The position numbers were made by a program, and so were the translations under genes. Shown here one piece after another: positions 43,731 through 54,839 of a stretch of DNA of 64,000 nt; position 1 is the stretch's first letter; each line of letters opens with the position of its first letter. Source of the stretch: Heloderma charlesbogerti. Its lineage: Eukaryota > Chordata > Lepidosauria > Squamata > Helodermatidae. The stretch is from NCBI GenBank assembly GCA_026122225.1, contig JANEZZ010000520.1, positions 1,674,001 to 1,738,000 of the forward strand, in the 5' to 3' direction. The notes under the pieces were generated by a model, which saw only the letters and a list, made by a program, of their open reading frames with translations, was not told the origin of the DNA and made no database searches.

Positions 43731-44969
43731 ACAGTTCAGTATTGTTTCTGGTGGAATTTTGCAGAAGGCCCTTTCCTTACCTGTAGGGCCTGGCCCTCTG
43801 CTCTCTTACACGTGCTGCAAAGCATATAGGATCAGGACTCCCAGCCAACAGGAGTGGGATACCAGCCTATTTCAGCAGCTACTGTCCCTATTGTCTGCAT
43901 CGAAGCCATAAATACTAATTCTTCAGGACAAGGAGCAAGACTTTACCTAGCATAAGAGCCATTGGCCTCTTGCACACCAATCTAAGGCCTGCAAGAATGG
44001 GCCCATAGCTAAAGCTGGCACAGCCTTAAGCCAGCAAGGAGTAAGATTTCCTCTTGCTTATGGAGGCAAGTAGGTTGGAACTGCCTGTGTAGAAGGGCCT
44101 GAGAACAAAATGGCCATCCCTTTAAGAATCCAATCCATCCGGCACAATGGCTTAGCTTCCCCACTACTAGCAACCTATCTCTCACATTTCAAGCATCTTC
44201 CATGGACACAAGATGGAATTCCCCCAATCCCCATACCATGCTGGTTCTTGGAAATCTCTCCGAATTCTCACCTTTTACTCCTTGGGTTGTTGAAAGGTGC
44301 CAGTGGCCCTATCTGCACAGACACTCCTTACTTCTAAATTGATTGCCTGAGTACTGTGCTTAACCTCATGTGGCCATACCTGATTGGAGGATCTTCCTCC
44401 CAACATCAGGCCCTGATTGCACAGGGTTAAAAATGGGGATTATTCCCTATGTACATTTGTCATTTACTGAACATCATGGGTGATTCTTGCTCGTCGCAGG
44501 TAAGTTTGAGATTACTCTAAGATTGCCTGGCGTAGGATATTTACATAATCGTTTTGTTTCTTTTTACGCTATCCCTTCCCCCTGCCTCATCCCTTGAATC
44601 TCCATCCCTAATCTGAATAAAGCTTCTTAAATTGGAACATGGAGTTTAATTGTGTCCTTTTGAGAACCCAGGGGTCTTTCCTCAAAGACTTTCATGCTGC
44701 ATGCTTTCACTAATAGGAGGTAAGGGGAAAACAGACCGAACTTGCTCAACAGTTACTGGGGAGAGTGAGCTGGTAATTGCCTGCTATGTGATGGAAAATT
44801 GTCCCCTACCTGTTGGGAAATTACTCTGCAATTCTGGGAGCTCCTCTCCTTCAGGAGCTAGGGGAAATTGAGAGGTGGTGGCTGTCTTAAGTGGTGGTGT
44901 CACAGGATGGCCTTGCTTTCAAACCAGCTAGGACTTTCCACACCAGCCACCTCTGCCATGCTTGCTTTA
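43731..44969. other. Unassigned; a polyadenylation-type signal near 44619
   Basis: CTGAATAAAGCTTCTTAAAT (44612-44631) followed by a GT/T-rich stretch looks like the R/U5 boundary of an LTR or the end of a transcript. No matching LTR ends were found. Confidence 0.3.
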
Positions 44970-44974
44970 CAGGG

Positions 44975-45512
44975 TGTCAGGGTGGAAACTGAGCTGATAG
45001 AACCCCAGAGCAGTTCGGATTCTGAGGAGGATCAGCAATCCGTGGGAGAGGAGCCAGCTCATCCCTCACAGGCACAGCAGCTGGCAGAGATTCCTCCTGC
45101 CAACATTCCTGAGATAGATAGTGATCCTAGCAGTGAGAAAGTGCAGGAGGGGGGCTTGCTAGACGCTCGACGCAGACGCAGGGAGCAACGAGTGATGGAG
45201 GGCGCAGAAAGGAGGCGTAGCGCCCGTCTGGCATGCAAGCAACGGCCGCCTCCCATGGACCCAAGGGAAAGAGGGAGGATCTCTCCCTAGCCTGTAAGTT
45301 CAGGGTCTTCAAGTGATTCTCCTTCAAACAGGGATCAACTGCCCACTCGGAGCATAGGCTACTCTGCTATTCCTTGCTTAGTCGCTGGTGATAGGCATCT
45401 GAAAGAGTCATTAAGTTGTAAAAGGATTAAAGCCTTGAAAATAATCCTTTTGTCTGTGTCTTGAGTTGGCTATTGGAGTCTACTGAAAGAGGCCGCTAGG
45501 GTGCTCCTGACA
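44975..45512 (+). mobile_element. Solo LTR, family TGTCA, copy 4 (best preserved)
   Basis: The 538-bp unit begins TGTCAGGGTGG and ends GCTCCTGACA, with perfect 5-bp duplications CAGGG at 44970-44974 and 45513-45517. The plus frame stays open for ~105 codons from the first base of the LTR: SSSDSEEDQQSVGEEPAHPS (acidic), AQQLAEIPPA, then LDARRRRREQRVMEGAERRR (strongly basic), ending at a stop near 45290. A GATTAAAGCC polyadenylation-like signal lies near 45424. There is no internal region, so it is a solo LTR. The 5-bp duplication fits Gypsy or some retrovirus-type integrases. Confidence 0.9.
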
Positions 45513-45517
45513 CAGGG

Positions 45518-46440
45518 TGCCATAGTACTTGCAGCCAAGGCCTGTGGATGTGCCGCAGTAGCTCCAGGAGGGCTTAGGATCAGGCTGCCTCTCAAAAACA
45601 AGCAAAATCTCAAATCCACATTCCACACAATGTTGGGGAGCAGAGAGTGCGGAGGAGGGTAGTTGTGCTCTCTGCAATGCTTTGGAGTTCTGACCATGGA
45701 GAATCAAGAATACAGCCCAAGACACACCGATCATGGGCATACTGTGGATAGATACTGATGCTAACGTGAATAACTCTTATAGTGCTTAGCTATACAAAAG
45801 AATCTCTTCTCTGTGTTACAACCAAATAATAGGCAGGATGAGATCATTTCCAATAAAATCCCTAATATAAAGGTGCACTTTTGGGGTAAGAAATCCAGTA
45901 TTCCTAAGGGGAGAGTGAAATAAAAATCAATCCTGAGCTGTTGGGAAAAGAGCACTGTAGCAATTACTGGTGTAGGGGCACATAGTACCAACACTCTCAA
46001 GAGACACCTTGACATAAGGGATGTTCATAAGTGCTAGGTATACACAAAACAAGCGTGCTTATCGCATTACACATAACTATTCCCTTCTGCAACATCAACC
46101 CATTACCTCCAGCACCTATGCCAAGGGCAAGTGGAGTTCTGGCTCTCCTGAGTACAATTTTTAAACTATTAGGACAGAATTAAGAAGGTCTAAAAATCAG
46201 CTGCAGCTCTTACTTTAGCCCGAAACACACACACAAAGGCAGAACCGTCTAGCTTTCTATGCAGGCACACAAACTATTCATCACCTTTATTAAAACTACA
46301 CAGGTGATGATGATGTTCTTCCCTTGAAACAAAATTTGTTGGAGGCTATTGCTTTATTTTAAAATATCTCCAAGACTTGGGCCCAGACAGATCTAGTTTC
46401 ACATAAAGCACTAAATGGCAAAATCTTCAAAATTACCTAA
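45518..46440. other. Unassigned sequence
   Basis: A short CA tract near 46227-46236. Nothing else is recognised. Confidence 0.3.
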
Positions 46441-46441
46441 G

Positions 46442-46712
46442 ATAAGAACATCAGAAGAGCCCTGCTGGATCAGGCCAAGGGTCCATCTAGTCCAGCATTC
46501 TGTTCACACAGTGGCTGACCAGCTTTCAACCAGGAACCCACACGCAGGACAGCACCCTCCCGCCCATGTTCCCCAGCAACTGGTGTACATAGGCTCACTG
46601 CCTCCGGTACTGGAGGTGGCATATAGCCATCGGGATAGACACGAATTTGTCCAATCCCCTTTTAAAGCCATCCAAATTGGTGGCCATCACTACATCTTGT
46701 GGCAGATTAGGA
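46442..46712 (-). mobile_element. CR1 LINE 3' end, second subfamily
   Basis: On the plus strand it reads AAGAACATCAGAAGAGCCCT, GCTGGATCAGGCCAAGGGTC, AGTCCAGCATTCTGTTCACA, CCAGCAACTGGTGTACATAG. This is the inverted 3' untranslated region of the same subfamily as 53186-53768. Confidence 0.85.
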
Positions 46713-46869
46713 GTTTATCTATATTCAGCAGGGGAAACTGGGTTTCCATCAGGGAAGCTCATGTAAATGTAAATTGTAATGAAACCAACTGCCAACCAAC
46801 CAGTGTTTTTCTTAACCTGAGTCTGTAAGACAACTTATCTCTTAAGCCAAGGCCTGGCTTTCCATACAT

Positions 46870-47001
46870 CCGGGATGGGGAATGTGTGGCTCTCCAGATG
46901 CTGTTGGACTGCAAATCCCATAAGCCCTACCCAGCATAGCCAATGGTGATGGGTGATGGGAATTGCAGTCCAACAACATGGCCACATGTTCCCCATCCCT
47001 G
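46870..47001. mobile_element. hAT-like MITE, 132 bp
   Basis: The ends CCGGGATGGGGAATGTG and, opposite strand, CAGGGATGGGGAACATG are flanked by CCATACAT (46862-46869) and CCATGCAT (47002-47009), 7 of 8 identical. The inner arms CTGTTGGACTGCAA and TTGCAGTCCAACA pair. Confidence 0.8.
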
Positions 47002-47182
47002 CCATGCATACTCATCTTTCTCCCTCGGCAGTAAAATGTGAAGATTCGTGGTTCTGTGAGAAAAGTTATGGGCACTAATCCAGTACCACACAGAACTATG
47101 CTAAGTAGGTCTGTATAAAATTGAATAAATGGCTGAATTTTAATTTTCCATTGCAGAATACACACACCAGATGGCTTTCTAA

Positions 47183-47509
47183 GGGCACAGTCCTATCTGG
47201 ATGCCTGTCAGCCTCTGAACCCGGAGGCTGACAGGCATCCTATGCAGAGCAGAAGGAGTGTGGAGAGGAGGGAAAGGGGGTGGTTCTGTGGGCAGGGAGG
47301 AAAAGAAGCCGGGGAGGGCCTTTGTGACCTCGGAGAAGCAGCCAGTGCAGTTCTCTCTGAGCTGGCTGTGAAGGGGAGGGGGAGCAGCGGGAGAACTTGG
47401 ACTCCTGGGTCCGAGGCCAGAGCACTGTCTCAGACCATGGATCCAGGAATCCAAACTATCCTATGCCCCCCCCCCAGATGCTGTTTAGGAGCCATAGGAT
47501 TGCTCTCCC
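47183..47509. mobile_element. MITE of the GGGCACAATCCTATGG family
   Basis: The left end GGGCACAGTCCTATCTGG is preceded by TAA (47180-47182). The right end on the opposite strand is GGGAGAGCAATCCTATGGC. The right-hand TAA is not preserved. A 17-bp perfect hairpin lies just inside the left end (47199-47240). Confidence 0.65.
47199..47240. repeat. Perfect 17-bp-arm hairpin
   Basis: GGATGCCTGTCAGCCTC (47199-47215) and its exact complement (47224-47240) are separated by an 8-bp loop. It belongs to the MITE at 47183-47509. Confidence 0.85.
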
Positions 47510-47649
47510 CATGTATGAGCCATTCCACAGGAGTTGCATTGTTCAACAGTTGTTACCATTATGCAAGCCACCCTTAAGGCAAGATTCCATGCAACACTAC
47601 AGCATTCCTTCAACTGGTCAGAGCAGACAAAAGGCTCTCCAGATACTAC

Positions 47650-48315
47650 AGCATCATATGTATTTATTTTTAAACCATCCTTCATCCTTGCAGATACCAA
47701 GGCAGTGCAGAAATTAAAAAAAATAATAAAACCATTGAAACCACATGATTGTAATAAAAACAATGAAGGCAGTAAATGCAACAATCAACTGATTAAAATG
47801 CCTGGGTAAACAGAAAGGATTTGAGCTGGTGCCGAAACAATTGCAGCACTGGCACCAGTTGCACCTCCGTAGGGAGGGCATTCCATAATTGGGTGCCACA
47901 ACTAAGAATGCTCTTTCCTTTGTTGACACACAGTGTATCCAAGGCACTTAGAGAAGAGCCTCCACTGACAATCAAGTCACAGGCAGGCTGGTACAGGGAG
48001 AGGCATTTCTGCAAAAGTTTAGGTCCCAAGCTGTTTAGGGCTTTAAAAGTAAGCACCAGCACCTTGAATTGGGCTTGGAAGCAAATAGGCAGCCAGCATA
48101 GTTCTTCCAGGATGGATGTCATATGATTTCACCTGGCTGTACCAGTTATAATTCTGGCTGTCACATTCTGCAGTAGCTGAAGCTTCTGGATCATCTTCAA
48201 TGGAAGCCCAATATGCAATACATTACAGTAATCCAAGTGGGAAGTTATCAGAGCATGAACCACTGTGACCAGACCATCCCTGTTCAGGAACATTATAGCT
48301 GGCGAACCAGCCAAA
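47650..48315 (-). mobile_element. L2 LINE 3' end
   Basis: The minus strand gives VTVVHALITSHLDYCNVLHI, GLPLKMIQKLQLLQNVTAR, and after a frameshift LEELCWLPICFQAQFKVLVL, TFKALNSLGPKLLQ and LWNALPTEVQL, then the untranslated tail near 47650. This is the C-terminal third of L2 ORF2. It is inactive because of the frame change near 48125. Confidence 0.88.
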
Positions 48316-48738
48316 CCTGATAAAAGGCACCCCTAACCACCAAGGCTTATGTGTACATCTCAAAATGTAAAGTTTGACTTCATAGTGAGGCAGTTCTTGC
48401 CAGCCGCTGATGTCTTAGGCTGGCAGGCTACCTACTCCCCCAGCCCAAGCAAAGTTCCTTTGACTCCTACCCTGTCTTGCAAAAACCATCTACTACCATC
48501 AGCCACCTTGGCCAAGATAATTCCAATAGGCAAATAGTAAACTGAGCAATCTGGCACAAGCACGCGAGGGGGAGGGGCAAAGGGAAGTAGGGCCAGCCTC
48601 CTTCCTGCTTATGCCCTACCCCTTCCACCAGATGCCATTTCTCATCACCACAGAAGTATTAACTATTTAGGACTAGAGTAGTGAAGAAACTATTGCTTGC
48701 AAGTTTTTAGAACTTCTTTCGGTATGAGGACTTTAAAC

Positions 48739-48872
48739 CAGCTTTCCCCAAGGTGGTGCCCTCCAAATGTTTTGGACTACAACTCCATCAGCCCCAGACC
48801 TGTGGCCAATGGTCAGGGATGATGGGAGTTGTTCTCCAAAACATCTGGAGGGCACCACCTTGGGGAAGGCTG
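48739..48872. mobile_element. hAT-like MITE, 134 bp, well-preserved palindrome
   Basis: CAGCTTTCCCCAAGGTGGTG at the left pairs with CAGCCTTCCCCAAGGTGGTG on the opposite strand of the right. The flanks CTTTAAAC (48731-48738) and CCTTAAGC (48873-48880) match at 6 of 8. The core GCCCTCCAAATGTTTTGGA / TCCAAAACATCTGGAGGGC is shared with 18243 and 20366. Confidence 0.8.
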
Positions 48873-48904
48873 CCTTAAGCCATGTCCATTTACCACAATT
48901 TTAA

Positions 48905-49500
48905 TGGCATGTTCTCATGACCCATGACCAGGAGCCCTCAGAGACTGAGGTTTCTAGTGGCAGCAACTCCAAGCAGGAGTCAAAATTAGTTCCTGGTCCT
49001 TCACAAGTGGGGCCCTCAGTCTTGGATCCTGTACTCTGTCCACTCAATCCCTGAGAGGGATTGCCATTGCCCTCTGACTCTGAGGAGTGGACCTCAGATT
49101 CTTCCAATGAGCAGGGAGGCCCTGGGGAACGTTCCCCAAGCAGCTCCTCACTCCACAGACTTTCAGTCCCACACATACACCCCCAAGAAGAATCCAGCAA
49201 TTACAGGTAAGGGCATTAACCCGTTAAAAGACAGATACAGTACTTCAGGTGGAACTTCCAGAAAGACTCTTCTGGTTTGGCTATAAAACCCCATCTGCTG
49301 CTCTAGAACAGTGATGGGGTAACTTGCCTTTACTTTAGCTTCAGGATTGCTCTCCACAGTCCTGAATCCAAGGCTATAGTCCCTGGGTCAGTACTTGCAG
49401 TTTTGTCCGAGGTTCTGAACTGGTTCTGTCTTCAACCAACCACCTTACCCAAAGCCCCCTTGATTAGGTCATCACCTAGTGGGGATGGCAGAGTCCATGA
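48905..49500 (+). mobile_element. Possible LTR, diverged
   Basis: On the plus strand an acidic Ser/Glu-rich reading (PSDSEEWTSDSSNEQGG), then TGGCTATAAAACCCC (TATA-like, ~49277-49291) and T-rich R-like sequence follow the same order as the LTR at 36301. No clean ends or target duplication were found. Confidence 0.35.
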
Positions 49501-50178
49501 TGGAACAAGATAAATGTCCATCGAAGCGGTCCTTTTCTCTACCTGACATGAAAGCGATGATTCATTTTTGCTTTGTCATAGTTAGCACTTGGGGAAGCTC
49601 AAACAATTATTTCTTAGAATTTCTGTGGCAATATTTGAAAATCAGTTCATTCCCACCTGCATGTGACAGTCATAAACTTCTGGAATATTTGCCTTTTGAT
49701 CCTACAAAGGCTTTGACATTTTTATGAATTGCTTTTTTGTGATCTTTTAATTTATTTATATATCAAAATGTGTTCTGGACAGCATGGTGGAATAGCACTG
49801 GTTGCCCTGGAAACCCACACCATACCTTGTTTGCAGAGGAAAATTAACTTGACCTTCACCATTCCCTCAGTTAGGACCTATAATCAGTGGCCATTATCAC
49901 CATGCTAGGAAGGCATTTGCTTTCTGACAAGAAAATAAGAGGGGAAAATTGGCACCTTCATATATCAGAATCTATGCATGGTAGGGCACTTATGTACCAT
50001 TTGCCTTTTTCAAAAACAATTTTGCTGAAGCAAGAGAACATCATCTTCTTAGAAAGCCCCTGTAGCAAAACACAACACTGATACAACAGATACAAAACCA
50101 TCCCACTGTCACACGTTCTGCAAACCATGGCCTATGGTTCAGGTGGTACGCAGTGAGAGTGTGAGGGAGATTAGTTAT
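49501..50178. other. Unassigned sequence
   Basis: No recognisable repeat or exon. Confidence 0.3.
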
Positions 50179-50181
50179 TAA

Positions 50182-50561
50182 GGGTGCAATCCTATGGCCG
50201 CTAGACAGAAAACTGACTCCCTGCTCTCTTCCCCACCACCTTGTCGGTGGCGTGATCCGTCCCGAGCTCTGCACTCATAAGAGCAGTGCAGAGCGGAGGA
50301 AAAGGGGGCGTTCCTGGGGGTGGGGCAGGGGCGGCGGAAGTGCTGTTATGATGCTTCCTGTGAGCCATCCAGCCTCCCCCGTGCACCCGCTCCAAGGCGC
50401 CCTGGCTAGACAGCTGAAATCAGCCGTCTAGCCACAAATGCAGGGTGGCCAGAGCACAGTGGAGAAGATCTCCTCTGTGCTGCCTGCCTGCCTGCCCTGC
50501 ATTGGATAGTCGGTCGCCTCCAAGTTCAGAGGCGGCCAACTATCCCCATAGGATTGTGCCC
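50182..50561. mobile_element. 380-bp MITE with TAA target duplication
   Basis: GGGTGCAATCCTATGG at the left and GGGCACAATCCTATGG on the opposite strand of the right. TAA flanks both sides (50179-50181, 50562-50564). The interior is GC-rich with CTAGACAG-type sub-repeats and has no transposase. It is one of the cleanest members of its family here. Confidence 0.8.
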
Positions 50562-50878
50562 TAAGAATATTAATCTGAAATAGCCAGAAGAACATTACTT
50601 AAGAGGAAATCCTTTGGCTTCATATAAACAGATACTTGTATGGATAGCATTGCTATAGGTATTCTGGGATATATAAAAACCAACTACAACAACTCTTTCT
50701 GCCAATGCACTGCTTTTTCCATTTTTTTTTAATGGGTCTTACTGAATCTTCACATGCACACACTGAAATCTGAAAGAGTGCTGTTGGGAATACATTCTTT
50801 TCACACAGAGGTTTGGGGCACTGGCTGGATGGAGGTGGATGGGAGAGGAGTTACTGGGGGGAAGTAGCAAAGCTTAAG

Positions 50879-51052
50879 AGTATAGGAAGTTCCTTTATAC
50901 CAGGTCTATTTGTCCATCTAGCCCAGTATTGTTTGCCCTAACTTGCAGCAGACCTCCAAGATTTCTGGCAGAGTATTATCTGATCATTTTAATTGGAGAC
51001 ATCAGGGATCAAACCTAAGGCATTCTACATGCAAAGCATGTGTGCATACCCT
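50879..51052 (-). repeat. tRNA-derived SINE (minus strand)
   Basis: It is the reverse of the family at 17601. On the plus strand: TATAGGAAGTTCCTTTATAC, GTCCATCTAGCCCAGTATTG, GGGATCAAACCTAAGGC (B-box) and ACATGCAAAGCATGTG (anticodon-arm region). Confidence 0.8.
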
Positions 51053-51239
51053 TTTGGGGGTGTAGGACAATTGCGAGGGGGGGGAATTGTCATGGACCTC
51101 ACACATGAAGGGGGCATACATTGACAGATAAGCGTTCCCACATTATTGCCAACTTCCACCCCCATCCCCACCCTAGAATCCCACTAACTTGAGCTCCATA
51201 AACTTCATGAGATAAATCACAAAACAAACTCCACCATGG

Positions 51240-51440
51240 AGTGGTAATTTCTTTTATACCCCGCTTTTCCGCTCCCAAAAAGGAGTCACTCAAAGTGGCT
51301 TGCAAAATATTAAAAAAAACATAAAAACAATAGTCAATCATTTACAACAAGCTAAAAGCATCAGCAAAGACAAAACCACAAACAGCCAAAACTAGGAATC
51401 AATAAATAGAATTAAGTAACAGCAGATTCAAACGCTTATT
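51240..51440 (-). mobile_element. L2-type LINE 3' tail
   Basis: TTTTATACCCCGCTTTTCCG, CACTCAAAGTGGCTTGCAAA and an A-rich stretch on the plus strand are the reverse of an L2 3' untranslated end. Confidence 0.55.
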
Positions 51441-51657
51441 TAAAATGGTTGTGCTAATGTCATTTTGCCAAGAATGAACTAAATTAAACACATCTTAGAG
51501 AAACACAAATTTTAGTTGGTGGGTAGTACATCACCAGTTAGACAATTTTAGAAGTGGAATCAGCTACTCTCACACCTCATCAACAAAAATAGCTATTGAT
51601 TGTCTCTCCCCACTTTCTGCCTCTGCTGGGAGACTCAAGTGGCCAGGCCAAATAGAT

Positions 51658-51745
51658 TGACCAGGTTTGGACAACACACCATGGCTAGTCATGGGTTATT
51701 TAACTCATGATAAGCCACGGCGCCCACGAGCACCGAGTTGCAACA
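51658..51745. mobile_element. One end of a Harbinger-like MITE
   Basis: GACCAGGTTTGGACAACACA, then ACCATGG and a GGGTTATTTAACTCATGATAAGCC palindrome, resemble the end of 24013-24350. The other end was not found. Confidence 0.4.
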
Positions 51746-53184
51746 TCCCTCTTACCCACTGTTTTTCCCTCGCAAACTGTCCCCTCCCAAAGCCACTTTG
51801 CAGAGGAGAAATAGAACCAAGGGTTTCAAGATATGGGTTCATGGAAGAATGTAGTTTTGCCTTCTTCCATATTAGCCTAGCTCTCTCCATCTTACCTGCT
51901 CTGATACCTAAATAGCTGGCTAGAAACTTTTCCACCAACTGTGTGAAGGGCGGGGGGACCCTGTGTGCAAGCACTTGAGAAGAGGTCACTCGTACTGAAT
52001 GCCTCCATCCCTTAAGCTTTCCATTTCATGAGACATCAAAACTCTGAGTTGTCAGAAGCAGTGAGAAATCAAATGAGTTTATATAGCATCAAATGCAACC
52101 TGAATACTGATTTTAAAGCTATGGTGTTTCAGAGAAACAAGACTTGCAATCTTTCAGAAACTGTTCATGTCTGATCCAGAGCAGTACATGATCTGGTTGG
52201 GGGCTGTTTGAACAATCTCAGATAGAGAGTAAGAACTTATGCAACGGCAGAAAATGTTTTATTCTGTTATATACGCTTCAGCATTACCGTAGGATCTGCA
52301 TATCATTTTCAATGGCTCTCAGTGTTGATTCCATTGCTACGCTCATTGTAAAGTGGTTGCTTGACCCAAGCAATCTGAAGTTGAGATGAAAGGTCTCATA
52401 AAGAACAGAGATGGAGGCTGGCAAGGATAAGAAATATGCCATTTGGGAGCCTCCGGGTTGGCATTTCAGCCAACCTGCAGTGGTGTTATCTGCCATTTGA
52501 TTACAGCACTTTCATTATTGTTATATGGGGGAGGGGGGCTCCCTTTGGGCAAGAGCAATAAGCTGCTCACTTCTTTACAAGGGCTAAATGGGCATCAACT
52601 TGTGTTCGTTCACTACGTTCAGAAGAAACTCTGAATATTATTATTTGATGTGATCTTGATCAGAATCCTAGAAACAGCTTGGGTTTGTCAGCATGTACAT
52701 GTTCTACAAGGCAGACCTCTGTTATCTTGCAGTGCTTCTACTGCTTTGTTTCCCTGCTTGCTGCCACTGCATCTGTTCCTATCAGTGGCTAACAGTGGCA
52801 GCACTTTTCTCATGTCTGCCAGTCTTCCAGCCTAACTGACAAATGTGTTAATATTATTCATGCACAGATTTTTTAAAATGTCAGTTGTACATAAACAAAC
52901 ATGGAATTGCAAAACGAAGTGGGTTGTTGTTGATTTTTTAAAAAAAGACTTCTACAAATCTCTGGAGGGACAGTTCTGCTGCCATGGAACAAAGTTCACT
53001 CATCTGCCTACAAGCAGGTACAAGCATGCAGAAATCAGAGGCTGAGACAGGGGCCTTCTGGCATGATACATGGCAAGGAAGTTACAACAGATACCCCCAA
53101 GGCTTGACATTGTAGGAGGTCTTTTAGTGCAACCCTTTATAGGGGACAGCAAAGGCAAAGGACTTCCACTTCCCGTTGTTGCTT
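51746..53184. other. Unassigned sequence
   Basis: No repeat or exon is recognised. Open frames are short. Confidence 0.3.
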
Positions 53185-53185
53185 T

Positions 53186-53768
53186 AAGAACATAAGAATA
53201 TCCCTGCTGGATCAGACCAAGGGTCCATCTAATCTAGCATTCTGTTCACACAGAGGCCAACCAGCTGTCCACCAGGAAACCACAAGCAGGACATGAGCGC
53301 AACAGCACCCTCCCACCCATGTTCCCAGCAACTGGTGTACATAGGCTCACTGCCTCTGGTACTGGAGGTAGCACACAGCCATCAAGAGTAGTAGCCATTG
53401 ATAGCCTTCTCCTCCAGGAATTGCCCAATGCCCTTTTAAAGCCGTCCAAATTGGTGGCCATCACTACATCCTGTGGTAGCGAATTCCTTAGCTTAACTAT
53501 GTGCTGTGTGAAGAAGTACTTCCTGTTATCTGTCCTGCATCTGCCACCAATCAGCTTCATAGGATGACCCTGGGTTCTAGTATTTTGAGAGAGGGAGAAA
53601 AATGTCTCCCTATCCACACTCTCCACACCATGCGTAATTTTGTACACCTCTAGCATGTCTCCTCTGACCCTCCTTTTTTCCAGGCTAAACAATCCCAGCT
53701 GTTGTAACCTTCACTCATAGGGGAGATGATCCAGCCCCTTGATCATTTTAGTTGCCCTTTTCTGCTTT
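53186..53768 (-). mobile_element. CR1 LINE 3' end with RT C-terminus, second subfamily
   Basis: The minus strand reads [57 protein letters not shown] and NLDGFKRALGNSWRR, the CR1 C-terminal domain. The untranslated end follows, with its last part (low coordinates) reading AAGAACATAAGAATATCCCT on the plus strand. It is a 583-bp 5'-truncated copy with an open frame of 148 codons. Confidence 0.9.
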
Positions 53769-54041
53769 CACACAGAGGTTTCTATCACACCTAACATCAG
53801 AAGCCGGCATGGCAGGGGCCGTGGGCCCAATGCCTGCCATTGTCACCCCCTTTTCTTTACATTTTTACTAGGGCAGCAGATGCTGGCTGAGGCTGAAGTT
53901 GCCCGCCATCTTCATTTTCCCAGGATGCCTTTGAATGGGACAAAAAATTGCCTTTAGACAAGGCATTTTGAGGGAAGATACAATGCCAGGCAGGTGCAGC
54001 CTTGGCCAGCACTTTGTAGCACATTTACTGCTTTAGTAAAT

Positions 54042-54042
<1 letters not shown>

Positions 54043-54088
<46 letters not shown>
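54043..54088. repeat. (GAAA)n microsatellite
   Basis: A perfect AAGA/GAAA tetranucleotide array of about eleven units, purine-only. Confidence 0.95.
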
Positions 54089-54214
54089 CTCTGTCCACAG
54101 CTGCCTGGCTCCTGTGGGCAACCTGCCTTGGGCAACCTGCCCAAGATCTCCTCAAACCTGGCATCAGCCCTGCTTTCTGCTGCTCAGGAGAAAAAGACAT
54201 GAAGGACAGACTTC

Positions 54215-54747
54215 ATATTATTTATCCAGAAGATTTATATACCACCCTTCAGCAAAGCTTACAAAAATGACATAAAATATAACATTCACACTATTACAAG
54301 ATGCTGAAATAATACATTAAAAAGTCAGCAAGGGTAGAAATGCTTGGTGACAAAAGGATAACAATGCTGGCACCAGGCAGGATTCCCTTGGAAGAGAATG
54401 CTACAAACAGGGCACCATCAGTGAGAAGGGTCTCTCTCTAGTCACCATACACCTTCTCTTGGAGGGCAGGGGCAGCAGACGGAGAGCCTTCAAAGATTAC
54501 TTGAACACACAGGCAGGTAGGTATGGGAGAAGGCATTCCTTCAGTACCTAGGGCAATCACAAGCACTTTGAATCACAAGCTCAAAGCAGATCAGAAGCCT
54601 GTGAAATTATTTCAATAGCACCGAACTATGGTTCCAGACAATAGCCTGGCTGCTGCGTTTAGAACTAGCAGCAGCTTCCAAACAGTTTTCAAAGGCAGGC
54701 CTCTGTGCAATGCATCGCACTAGTCAATCCTCGGTGTTATCAGAGCA
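54215..54747 (-). mobile_element. L2 LINE 3' untranslated end, diverged
   Basis: On the plus strand TTTATATACCACCCTTCAGC and the following text (TTCCAGACAATAGCCTGGCTGC, GCTTCCAAACAGTTTTCAA, CACTAGTCAATCCTCGGTGTT) parallel 47650-48250 in order and content. Confidence 0.65.
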
Positions 54748-54832
54748 AGAATCATAGAATGGAATCATAGAATAGTAGGGTTGGAAAGGGCCTACAAGCC
54801 CATCAAGTCCAACCCCCTGCTCAATGCAGGAA
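54748..54832 (-). mobile_element. CR1 LINE 3' terminal fragment
   Basis: GAATCATAGAATGGAATCAT, AGAATAGTAGGGTTGG, AAGGGCCTACAAGCCCATCA and CCCCCTGCTCAATGCAGG. This is an ~85-bp 5'-truncated CR1 end inserted at the edge of the L2 above. Confidence 0.9.
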
Positions 54833-54839
54833 GGTTTAA

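Noticed and set aside
44868..45290. 140-codon Arg-rich host gene
   Set aside because: The frame starts outside a solo LTR by chance and is otherwise LTR sequence shared with three other copies in the window.
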